DNA of 64,000 nucleotides from positions 62,001 through 126,000 of the forward strand of contig NZ_JACJPO010000041.1 of NCBI RefSeq assembly GCF_014696105.1, in the 5' to 3' direction. A model generated the notes under the pieces. The model had not been told where the DNA came from. It did not search any database and saw only the letters and a program-made list of their open reading frames with translations. Within the stretch, counting starts at the first letter, position 1. Each line of letters opens with the position of its first letter. Of this stretch, positions 57,012 to 64,000 are shown one piece after another. Both the position numbers and the translations under genes were made by a program. This stretch comes from Microcoleus sp. FACHB-1515 (lineage in GTDB: Bacteria; Cyanobacteriota; Cyanobacteriia; Elainellales; Elainellaceae).

Positions 57012-57142
57012 CGGTGCGTCGTTCTTTTTCACGTTGTCCGGCGCTTTGGGCAGCACGCCAGATCAAAAACTGTCAGGGCGCGATCGAACAATTGAAAGCG
57101 ACTTCTGTACTGTAGAAGGCATCGGCTTCCCTGGTGATTTCT

Positions 57143-58546
57143 ATGCCTACCGAAAAGTTTCGTCGCCAGTTGCGGCAAGAATCCGAGCAGTGGTGGAAAG
57201 ACGGCTTCATTGACGCCGCACTCTACGAAAAACTGGCGCAGCGCTATCAGTTCGATCGCCTTGAACAAGACGCCAGCCACCGCTTCATTGCGATTCTGAT
57301 GGGCTTGGGCGCAATTTTGTTAGGACTCGGTGCAATTACGTTCGTCGCAGCCAACTGGACAGCTTGGCCGCGATCGACCCGCGTTGCTCTCTTGCTGGCC
57401 TGCTTTGTCGGCGTCAATGCCGCTGGCTTTTACCTGTGGCGACGACCTGCCACAGAGCGATTAGGACACGGACTGCTGCTGTGTGGTGCGCTGCTGCTCG
57501 GCGCAAACATGGGTTTGATGTCGCAGATGTTCAACCAGAACGGCGAACTGTATGAACTGCTGTTGATCTGGGGCTTGGGCGTGGCGGCAATGGCCTTTAG
57601 TTTGCGGCTCACGTCGCTGGGCGTGCTGTCGCTAATCTTGGTGGGGCAGGGTTATTGGAGCGGGTGGATCACCGGGTCAACCTGGCGAGAATTTGGCTTC
57701 ACCGATTTGATTGTGCAGCATCTGCCGATCGTCCTGGCCGTCGTTTTTGTCCCGCTGGCCTACTGGTGTCGATCGCGCATTCTGTTTGGCCTCACCGCCA
57801 CAATTTGGGCAGTGGCGATCGTGTTTAATCTCAAGCCGTTTTCGGGATGGAGCAGCAGTTTACCTTCGGCAGGCTGGATGGCGGCGATCGCTTTTGTCCT
57901 GCCGCCTGCCTTGCTGTGGAGCTACTACGACTTTCGCAAGCCTGCGCCCAATCGTCCGCATCCGTCCGCGTTCACCTTGCTGGCTCGCGGCTTGGCGATC
58001 GTGTTTCTGGCCGTTTGCTTCTATTGCTTCTCGTTCAAGTTTCTTTGGGATTCGCCCACCTGGATGCAAGATCCGACTCGCATCTGGAACTGGACACCGC
58101 TAATCGACGCCGTATTGTTCAGCATCATTGCAGGATTAGGCTGGATTCAGATGCGGCCTCGCTGGTCGCAGTGGCGATCGCAAATCCGCTCGATCAACAG
58201 CGTCACCATTGCGATTATGCTGCTTGCAACTGCGCTGATGCTGATTGCCTATCACTCGATCGATCTGGTCGGCGCGATCGGATTCAACGTTTTGCTGTTT
58301 GGCTTGTCGATCGCGCTGGTGCGAGACGGCTTAGCGCTGGGCGATCGGCAAACCTTTTGGGGCGGAATGGTGCTGCTGGTCTTGGGCATCACGACGCGAA
58401 TGCTCGAATACAATACCGGACTTTTGCTGAAGTCGATCGTGTTCATCCTTTGCGGAATTGGCGTCATTGCTGCCGGATTGTGGTTTGAGCGATCGACCAA
58501 ATCCACAGCGCGATCGCTTCACTCTGCACAGGAGAACTTGTCATGA
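57143..58546 (+). CDS. DUF2157 membrane protein
   Basis: 467 residues. A cytoplasmic N-terminal part (FRRQLRQESEQWWKDGFID) is followed by at least ten membrane helices; FIAILMGLGAILLGLGAITFVAANW is the DUF2157 hallmark. Function is unknown. ATG 57143 (MPTEKFRRQL) is preferred over the earlier GTG. It overlaps the next gene by 4 nt (ATGA). Confidence 0.85.
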   Translation: MPTEKFRRQLRQESEQWWKDGFIDAALYEKLAQRYQFDRLEQDASHRFIAILMGLGAILLGLGAITFVAANWTAWPRSTRVALLLACFVGVNAAGFYLWRRPATERLGHGLLLCGALLLGANMGLMSQMFNQNGELYELLLIWGLGVAAMAFSLRLTSLGVLSLILVGQGYWSGWITGSTWREFGFTDLIVQHLPIVLAVVFVPLAYWCRSRILFGLTATIWAVAIVFNLKPFSGWSSSLPSAGWMAAIAFVLPPALLWSYYDFRKPAPNRPHPSAFTLLARGLAIVFLAVCFYCFSFKFLWDSPTWMQDPTRIWNWTPLIDAVLFSIIAGLGWIQMRPRWSQWRSQIRSINSVTIAIMLLATALMLIAYHSIDLVGAIGFNVLLFGLSIALVRDGLALGDRQTFWGGMVLLVLGITTRMLEYNTGLLLKSIVFILCGIGVIAAGLWFERSTKSTARSLHSAQENLS

Positions 58547-59160
58547 CACATTCCTTCCAGCCCGACGTTGCTCAAACCGAATCGCCGCAGCTTCAGCCGA
58601 TCGCGCCAGCTAAGCGGCTTCCGGGTTGGCGACTGTGGGTTCCGCTGCTGATTCAGGTCGGCCTGATTGCCTTTGTGCCTGCCCAAGATGCCTACACCTA
58701 CGCCACAGGCAGACTGATCACGCTCCAAACCATGCCTGTCGATCCTTACGATCCGCTGCGCGGCTATTCGCAAACGTTGGGCTACGAAATTAGCGACATC
58801 AATCGGCTACGCAAACTTCCAGGCGGCGATCGATTTGATCGTGCGATCGAAGGCGCATTCTACATCGTTCTGCAACAGCCCACCGCGAACACGACACCGC
58901 CCGCCCCCTGGCAACCCGTCCGCCTGACGAGCGATCGCCCCACCGATTTGAATTCGACGCAAATCGCGTTGCGGGGTCGCTACGATCGCGGCCAAATCAC
59001 CTACGGCGTAGAGCGTTTCTACATGCCCGAAGACCAGCGCAACCAAATCAATGAAGGCTTTACGCGCGGAGGTCAAACGGTCACACAAGCCAAGGTGGAC
59101 GATCGCGGCAATGCAGTTTTAGTGAATTTGTGGCTGGGCGATCGTGCCTTGCAGTTTTGA
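58543..59160 (+). CDS. GDYXXLXY-type membrane-anchored protein
   Basis: 205 residues with one N-terminal membrane helix (LWVPLLIQVGLIAFVPAQDAY) and a periplasmic domain. The motif DPYDPLRGYSQTLGYEIS corresponds to the GDYXXLXY signature. Proteins of this kind are regularly encoded with DUF2157 partners, as here with a 4-nt overlap, so the two probably form a complex. Function unknown. Confidence 0.82.
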   Translation: MTHSFQPDVAQTESPQLQPIAPAKRLPGWRLWVPLLIQVGLIAFVPAQDAYTYATGRLITLQTMPVDPYDPLRGYSQTLGYEISDINRLRKLPGGDRFDRAIEGAFYIVLQQPTANTTPPAPWQPVRLTSDRPTDLNSTQIALRGRYDRGQITYGVERFYMPEDQRNQINEGFTRGGQTVTQAKVDDRGNAVLVNLWLGDRALQF

Positions 59161-59210
59161 TCGCGAGTCGGGACAGTGCTGCGCTGCCCCGACTTCAGGG
59201 ATGGGTGCTG

Positions 59211-59867
59211 TTACGCTCGCAGTTCGCTGCCGACTGGGGAGACGATCGCGCCTTCTTCGGGATGCGTTTGACAGGGAATGCCCAAAACGGGGCAGGGCAA
59301 CGAAGCAAGCTGACTGACCAGCGGATGCCGAGCCGAATTGCAGCCGAGCAGCAGCAAGTCAGCGTCCTCCGCTGCAATCACCTGACGCAGTTGTTCAGCC
59401 GGATCGCCAAATCGCAAATGAGCTTCTAGCGAACCGCGCCATTCTTCCGCCATGCAGCGAGCCTGCCAGAGGACGTAATCCGCATGGTCAAACGGGTCGA
59501 TCGCCTGAAAATTCGGAATCACGCAGTCCGATTCGACAAAGCGCGGCAGGCAAGCGGTTAGATCGGAAGCGGCAGTCGATCGACCACTGAGGCTGGGAAA
59601 CGTCGAGCGGCTGGGGCGATCGAGGACATAGACGACATGCACCGTGACTTGCTTTTGGGTTGCCAAGCGAGTTTGATGCGCGATCCACAGCGTCATGTCG
59701 AGCGCGGTTTGGCTGTTGCAAGAGCCGTTGTAGCCGACGACAAAGCTGACGGTTTTGCGCGATTTTGTTGATTTGGAGCGCGGTTCCGGGACAAGAACCA
59801 TCTGCTCAATCAGGTCTTGGCGACCGATCGCGCTTTGCAGGCGAGCCAAAATCGGTTTAATCTGCAC
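59211..59867 (-). CDS. Universal stress protein (UspA family), riboswitch-led
   Basis: 218 residues, cytoplasmic. The alpha/beta Usp fold begins at KTVSFVVGYNGSCNSQTALDMTLWIAHQT and ends with the nucleotide-binding type stretch DADLLLLGCNSARHPLVSQLASLPCPVLGIP. The loop is modified (LLLGCNSARHP rather than GxRGxS), so ATP binding is uncertain. GTG 59867 has GAGAGG upstream; the frame remains open to 59987, but the extra part has no coding look. The 5' leader contains a cyclic-di-AMP riboswitch-like structure. Confidence 0.8.
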   Translation of the reverse strand: MQIKPILARLQSAIGRQDLIEQMVLVPEPRSKSTKSRKTVSFVVGYNGSCNSQTALDMTLWIAHQTRLATQKQVTVHVVYVLDRPSRSTFPSLSGRSTAASDLTACLPRFVESDCVIPNFQAIDPFDHADYVLWQARCMAEEWRGSLEAHLRFGDPAEQLRQVIAAEDADLLLLGCNSARHPLVSQLASLPCPVLGIPCQTHPEEGAIVSPVGSELRA

Positions 59868-59925
59868 GGCTTTTTTCCTCTCTAAGCGGGGAGTCGAACG
59901 AAGTTGAAATGGGGTAAGGGCACAA

Positions 59926-59971
59926 CGCTTTGAGCGGACTGCAACAATCGGACTGCAACAATCGCAAAGCG
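59926..59971 (-). other. Tandem 14-bp repeat inside an inverted repeat, usp leader
   Basis: GGACTGCAACAATC occurs at 59936-59949 and again at 59950-59963 without mismatch (plus-strand reading). The pair is bracketed by CGCTTTG (59926-59932) and its complement CAAAGCG (59965-59971), giving a possible hairpin with a large loop. It lies between the riboswitch and the start codon, where an expression platform would be. Confidence 0.6.
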
Positions 59972-60019
59972 GAAATACTAGTACCAATCAGGAGACTTCA
60001 GCGTGCAAACTGCGGACGC

Positions 60020-60160
60020 TTAGGAGGCTCCTTCCATTGCCGACGGAGTTAGCTGACGGGCGAAGACTGGAAGGTGTCTTTCTCAGTCGAGATTAGCCCC
60101 AAAACGTGGTTCCTCCGCTTCATCAAGTCAAGAAGTGACTGAATGTGAATTAGGCTTACC
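60020..60160 (-). ncRNA. ydaO/yuaA-type (cyclic di-AMP) riboswitch upstream of the universal stress protein
   Basis: On the minus strand, in order: AGCCTAATT, GCGGAGGAACCA (60118-60107), GGGGCTAATC (60100-60091), then GCCCGTCAGCTAAC and CCGTCGGC (60061-60039), ending in AATGGAAGGAG. This matches the order and sequence of the Bacillus ydaO aptamer (CGGGGGACCCA, GGGGUGAAUC, CCCGUCAGCUAACCUCGUAAGC). The 3' end lies about 155 nt before the stress-protein start. Ligand assignment to c-di-AMP follows from the family. Confidence 0.88.
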
Positions 60161-60239
60161 CGTGAATGAATCACATTCGCTATCATCGCCTAGATTTCTA
60201 GCAGATGTAATCTATCTCGCTAAAGATTCATAAATGAAA

Positions 60240-61070
60240 TCAATCTTCACGATCGAAGTGTTGCTCCAGAAAGTCGAGCGCATGATTTCGCAATTCGTAA
60301 TATTCGGAAGATTCCCGTAGCCGATGGCGATCGCGCGGATGCTCAAACGGAATCGTCATGATTTCTCCAATTTGGGCGGCAGGCCCATTCGTCATCAGAA
60401 CGATGCGATCGCTCATAAAAATTGCTTCGTCCACATCATGGGTAATCATCATCACCGCCTGACGTTGACTTTCCCAAATTTTCAACACTTGCTCTTGCAG
60501 CATTCCTCTGGTTAGCGCATCGAGTGCGCCAAACGGCTCATCCATCAGTAGCATTTTGGGACGAGTTGCAAGGGCGCGAGCAATGCCAACGCGCTGCTTC
60601 ATGCCGCCAGAAATTTCATCGGGATATTTATCAGCAGCGGGAATCAAATTCACCATGCTCAGATGTTCATTGACGATGCGCTTCTTTTGCTGAACAGACG
60701 CATCTTTGAGCACCTCATCAACTGCAAGTCGGACATTTTCACGCACGGTCAGCCAAGGCAATAGTGAATAGTGCTGAAACACCATCATTCGATCGGCTCC
60801 GGGTTTGCGAATTTCGCGCCCTTCAAGCTGAACGGTTCCACTTGTTGCTTTTTCCAGTCCGGCTACAATCTTCAACAGCGTTGATTTGCCGCAGCCAGAG
60901 TGACCAATGACCGAGATAAATTCATTTTCTGCGATCGATAAATCAATGCCATCTAGCACAACAAATTCGCTGCCATCTGGTCGCTTATAGGATTTCCGCA
61001 GGTTTTCAATCTTCAGAAATTCAGCGCGATCGATCGAAGATTGATCCGGCGATTGAATGGGTTTAATCAT
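60240..61070 (-). CDS. ABC transporter ATP-binding protein (NrtD/SsuB/TauB type)
   Basis: 276 residues. Walker A GHSGCGKST (56-64), Q-loop VFQHYSLLPWLT, signature ISGGMKQRVGIARAL, Walker B LLMDEPFGALD and switch His in MMITHDVDEA place it with nitrate, sulfonate and taurine importers. GGAGAAGC precedes ATG 61070. The third gene of the riboswitch-led operon. Confidence 0.9.
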   Translation of the reverse strand: MIKPIQSPDQSSIDRAEFLKIENLRKSYKRPDGSEFVVLDGIDLSIAENEFISVIGHSGCGKSTLLKIVAGLEKATSGTVQLEGREIRKPGADRMMVFQHYSLLPWLTVRENVRLAVDEVLKDASVQQKKRIVNEHLSMVNLIPAADKYPDEISGGMKQRVGIARALATRPKMLLMDEPFGALDALTRGMLQEQVLKIWESQRQAVMMITHDVDEAIFMSDRIVLMTNGPAAQIGEIMTIPFEHPRDRHRLRESSEYYELRNHALDFLEQHFDRED

Positions 61071-61086
61071 GGATTGCTTCTCCAAA

Positions 61087-62481
61087 CTAAGATAAACAAA
61101 TTTGAGTGGGGGCGTTGGCGCGAATCGCAAATCGATTCAGGTAGCCGATCGGATCGCTAGGGTCGAATGGTTGGCGATCGATGAACGCCTCGGCAGGTTC
61201 AACTTTGTAATCTTCAGCCGGACATGCAATTCCCATTTCGCCTGCAATGTCGCGATATAAATCAGTTTTCCAAGCTTGTCTAGCAAGTTCTTCGGCATTC
61301 GTTGGAAGTTCGGAAATTTGTCCCCAGCGCGTTGCTTGCGTCATTAGCCAAAGGCTGTGCGACTGCCACAAAAAGGTGGAATGATTGCCAGAAATTCGCC
61401 GCAAATCTTCTGGTAAGTCAAAAAACAAAGTCGTTTCTTCGGACTTCACAAGGCGCGGCTGATTGTCGAAGCCACCATAATTGTAGTTGCCGACGATCGC
61501 CGCTTCAGTCAATTTTGGTTTTGCTCCGGTGTACGATCGCGCTGAGATAATTTCGGCGACTTCTTGACGGTTTTCGGGTTTGCTGCAATACTGACACGCT
61601 TCGATCATTGCCTTGACGAGCGATCGATAGGTTTTGGGATTTTCATCAATGAAAGATTGCATCACTCCAAGCAGGCGATCGGGGTGTCCGTGCCAAATTT
61701 CGTGGCCTTGAGCAAAGGTAAATCCCACCCCTTCATTACCGGAAATCGCCCTGGTATTCCAAGGTTCGGCCACCATGTAAGCCTGCATTGCGCCAATGCG
61801 AATATTCACCAACATCTGCGGCGGCGGAATAATAATGACGCGGAATTCTTCAAACGGATTCACGCCCGCTGCTGCCGATAGATTGCGAACAAAGTATTCA
61901 TAAATGGCGGAACTCAGGACAACTGCCCAAACTCGCTGATCGGAAGGAATGTTCTCAAAATAGTTGCGAAAATCACGGCCAAATGCTTCGAGATCGCCGT
62001 TATATTCGCGCCAAGGCCGCAAGCCCGATTCCCACATGGCGCGATTCATCGTGATCGCGTTGCCGTGTCGGTGAATGGTCATTGCGGCACACAGCGGCGC
62101 GTGTCTGGCTCCTTCCGCGCCGATGCGGGCGTTTGTCACCGCTCCTGAGACGACCGGAGAAGCATCGAGCCGTCCAAAAATAATGCCGTCGCGAGAATTT
62201 GCCCAGCTTGCTTCACGACTGAGGCGGACGTTGAGGCCGTATTTGCGAAAGAAGCCTTTTTCCCAGGCGATCGCAAACGGCGCACAGTCGTTCACGGGCA
62301 CATAGCCGATCGTCAAGTTCGGCTTTTCCAAACTGGCCGGATTCACGATCGGCTCAGTGTCCTGTGCGGTTTCAGATAGCGTTTTCGGGGCGCGGCTGGC
62401 ATCGATCGCGCATCCGGCCAGCGAAAAGCCAGCGGCAGCGGTTCCGGCGCGATGCAGAAATTGGCGTCGGTTAATAAACAT
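61087..62481 (-). CDS. ABC transporter substrate-binding lipoprotein, NrtA/CmpA family
   Basis: 464 residues. The twin-arginine signal INRRQFLHRAG is followed by a lipobox (SLAGC, Cys24), so it is exported folded and lipid-anchored. The mature part starts NLTIGYVPVNDCAPFAIAWEKGFFRKYGL and has the NrtA/CmpA fold (nitrate and bicarbonate). The ligand cannot be told by eye. ATG 62481 begins the signal; the open frame reaches 62601, overlapping the permease, but that extension is not supported. Second gene of the operon. Confidence 0.87.
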   Translation of the reverse strand: MFINRRQFLHRAGTAAAGFSLAGCAIDASRAPKTLSETAQDTEPIVNPASLEKPNLTIGYVPVNDCAPFAIAWEKGFFRKYGLNVRLSREASWANSRDGIIFGRLDASPVVSGAVTNARIGAEGARHAPLCAAMTIHRHGNAITMNRAMWESGLRPWREYNGDLEAFGRDFRNYFENIPSDQRVWAVVLSSAIYEYFVRNLSAAAGVNPFEEFRVIIIPPPQMLVNIRIGAMQAYMVAEPWNTRAISGNEGVGFTFAQGHEIWHGHPDRLLGVMQSFIDENPKTYRSLVKAMIEACQYCSKPENRQEVAEIISARSYTGAKPKLTEAAIVGNYNYGGFDNQPRLVKSEETTLFFDLPEDLRRISGNHSTFLWQSHSLWLMTQATRWGQISELPTNAEELARQAWKTDLYRDIAGEMGIACPAEDYKVEPAEAFIDRQPFDPSDPIGYLNRFAIRANAPTQICLS

Positions 62482-62518
62482 GGCGATCGCAAATCCTTGA
62501 TGAATTTGAAGAAGATTT

Positions 62519-63364
62519 TCAGGTCGATTTGACTGGACGGCGGGTGACAAGTCGCTGGATTTGACCGATCGCAAAATCCAGCACCAGTCCAGTAATTCCA
62601 ATAATCAGCACGGCCAGCATCACCGAACTAAGATTCAAGCGGCTCCATTCATCCCAAACAAAAAAGCCGATGCCCACGCCGCCCGTCAGCATTTCGACCG
62701 CGACGATCACCAGCCACGCGATCCCCAGACTGATTCGCAGCCCGGTGAAGATGTAGGGCAGGCTGGCAGGCCAAATGATTTTGGTAATCTGTCTCCAGCG
62801 CGGCATTTCCAGCACTCGCGCCACGTCGAGATAGTCTTGCGAGACGCTGGAGACGCCCAAGGCGGTATTGATGATCGTCGGCCACAAAGACGTGATGAAG
62901 ATGACAAAGATCGCGGATGGGTCAGCCAGGTTGAAGATCGACAGGGCGATCGGCAACCAGGCTAGGGGCGAAACCGGACGAAAAATTTGAATAATCGGAT
63001 TGAGGGCGAGCATCGCCTGCCGCGACATGCCGATCAAAAATCCGAGCGGAATCGCCACGAGTGCGCCCAGTCCAAAGCCGATCAAAACGCGCCGCAAACT
63101 TGCCATCAGCAGCCAGCCGAGTCCGAAATCTCCGGGGCCACGTCGATAGAACGGATGCAGAATGTAGTCAAGATTCGCCTGCAACGCTTCGATCGGCGTC
63201 GGCAGCAGTTGGCTGTTGAACGTGGCGACAAACCACCACAGCAGCAAAATTCCGACAAACCCCAGCAAGGGCAGCAAAATCGTGTCTCGTATCAAAACTG
63301 GACTAACTCGTTTCCAAGTCGCCTGTGCCGCAACTGCGATCGCGGCAATATTCAACTGAACCAT
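62519..63364 (-). CDS. ABC transporter permease, NrtB family
   Basis: 281 residues, about six membrane helices. The cytoplasmic coupling motif DYLDVARVLEMPRWRQITKIIWPASLPYIFTGL is the EAA loop of the nitrate/sulfonate class. It is the first gene after the riboswitch; ATG 63364 (MVQLNIAAIA) is used, with an alternative TTG 27 nt upstream. It matches a single NrtB-like permease that would form a homodimer. Confidence 0.9.
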   Translation of the reverse strand: MVQLNIAAIAVAAQATWKRVSPVLIRDTILLPLLGFVGILLLWWFVATFNSQLLPTPIEALQANLDYILHPFYRRGPGDFGLGWLLMASLRRVLIGFGLGALVAIPLGFLIGMSRQAMLALNPIIQIFRPVSPLAWLPIALSIFNLADPSAIFVIFITSLWPTIINTALGVSSVSQDYLDVARVLEMPRWRQITKIIWPASLPYIFTGLRISLGIAWLVIVAVEMLTGGVGIGFFVWDEWSRLNLSSVMLAVLIIGITGLVLDFAIGQIQRLVTRRPVKST

Positions 63365-63469
63365 ACGCTTTGTGTCCCAGAATCTAGTCAAGTAGGCATC
63401 AGCAAATCGAACTCACACCAACCGAAGAGGCTGCCGAGTCCAGGACATTCAAAATGCTGGCTCTTACAG

Positions 63470-63610
63470 TCTTCTTCCAATGCCGACGAAGTTAGCTGAC
63501 GGGCTAGAGTTGAAAGATCCTCTCCGCTTTCGTTTCGATCTCGAAAGGGTTAGCCCCCAAAATGGTTCCTCCGCTTTAGCTTTGCCAAGAAAAGCTAAAT
63601 TAGGCTGACA
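63470..63610 (-). ncRNA. ydaO/yuaA-type (cyclic di-AMP) riboswitch upstream of the NrtA-type transporter operon
   Basis: Minus strand, in order: CAGCCTAATT, GCGGAGGAACCA (63574-63563), GGGGGCTAACCC (63558-63547), then GCCCGTCAGCTAAC and TCGTCGGC (63504-63482), then AATTGGAAGAAG-like. The blocks match those of the second riboswitch at 60020-60160 and the ydaO consensus. The 3' end lies about 105 nt before the permease start. Confidence 0.88.
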
Positions 63611-63691
63611 GACGATCGATTTTTCATTGCCGATAATTTAACATCGAGTTTCACCGTAAGCAACTCCACTGGTAGATAGAAATTCTTTGAT

Positions 63692-64000
63692 TCATTCCCC
63701 CAAAAACGATCGATGATGCGATTCTTCCTGCTCGATCGCTGCAATTAACCGAAGAAACTGCGATCGCAATGCTTGAATTTGTGGCGCGATCGTCTGCGGA
63801 CAAGTTTGACTGAGTTCTTCAATTTGCTGCTGAAGCATTACAATCTGCTGATTTTTCTGAGCGATGCGATCGCGCTGTTCTGCCACTTCGATCGCGTGCA
63901 GCGCCGCCCGAATCAAGCGATCGTAATGCGGCAAACTCAGATCGACAATTTGTGCAGATTCGATCGTTTTACCCAGTCGTCCTTGCTTTTGCTGCGGCGC
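63692..64000 (-). CDS. Partial coiled-coil hypothetical protein (5' end beyond the window)
   Basis: The last 102 residues of a protein whose frame runs to the window edge. It reads GKTIESAQIVDLSLPHYDRL, then a long helical, Gln/Glu-rich part (NQQIVMLQQQIEELSQTCPQ) to the end HRSFLGE. Coiled coil is likely. No family is recognised. The riboswitch lies just downstream of its stop codon. Confidence 0.55.
   Translation of the reverse strand, partial: APQQKQGRLGKTIESAQIVDLSLPHYDRLIRAALHAIEVAEQRDRIAQKNQQIVMLQQQIEELSQTCPQTIAPQIQALRSQFLRLIAAIEQEESHHRSFLGE

Noticed and set aside
1-64000. Dense GCGATCGC palindromes as regulatory operators
   Set aside because: HIP1 is spread through coding and non-coding sequence alike and is a genome-wide cyanobacterial feature, not a local operator.
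1-64000. CRISPR arrays, rRNA or tRNA genes, prophage or transposases
   Set aside because: I read every spacer and found no regular spaced repeats, no tRNA-like cloverleaf end and no integrase or transposase frame.

Overview
The window is chromosomal DNA of a filamentous or Leptolyngbya-like cyanobacterium. The evidence is the very dense HIP1 palindrome (GCGATCGC), a carboxysome shell gene, a ferredoxin-type sulfite reductase, an IctB-family protein, and many small proteins of a cyanobacterial type. Most genes are GC-rich. Two are clearly AT-richer and look acquired (14298-15188 and 33131-34042). I saw no rRNA, tRNA, CRISPR array, intact transposase or prophage.

Layout. 1-4943 is the urea ABC transporter operon urtABCDE, with urtA cut by the window edge; a hairpin-rich spacer separates urtA from urtB. 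4940-13357 holds a fused desaturase/SDR, an S10 peptidase, a duplicated secreted protein, tatA, pth, a copper amine oxidase and an LtrA-family membrane protein. 13453-15464 is an accessory patch: tandem ~40-bp repeats, an AT-rich unknown gene and an attC-like inverted repeat. 15465-25380 carries sulfite reductase, an L,D-transpeptidase, a Gly/Thr low-complexity exported protein, tpiA, a Xaa-Pro aminopeptidase, a Uma2 protein, an ABC exporter and a YsnF/AvaK stress protein. 25515-33061 has a 1321-residue multi-PAS hybrid kinase, a small protein with a long structured leader, a DUF1028 protein and asparagine synthetase. 33131-43627 mixes small conserved proteins with a DUF305 lipoprotein, a transglutaminase, dcd, a pentapeptide protein overlapping purK, a LysR regulator, guanine deaminase and a solitary CcmK-type shell protein. 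43860-53115 has a GH116 glucosidase, a DUF4347-RTX protein, purL and purF. 53168-64000 ends with an HtrA-like protease, ictB, small membrane proteins, a DUF2157/GDYXXLXY pair, a universal stress protein and an NrtB-NrtA-NrtD-type ABC transporter.

The most notable regulatory signal is a pair of minus-strand leaders, about 3.4 kb apart, that match the ydaO/yuaA (cyclic di-AMP) riboswitch core. One precedes the universal stress protein and the other the NrtA-type transporter operon, which suggests a local c-di-AMP-controlled stress and transport regulon. Metabolically the window is rich in nitrogen and purine functions (urea uptake, asparagine synthesis, guanine deaminase, purK, purL, purF, dcd, amine oxidase). 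Apart from urtA-E the genes are scattered, in short operons of one to three genes. Function calls rest on motif recognition by eye; no database search was run.
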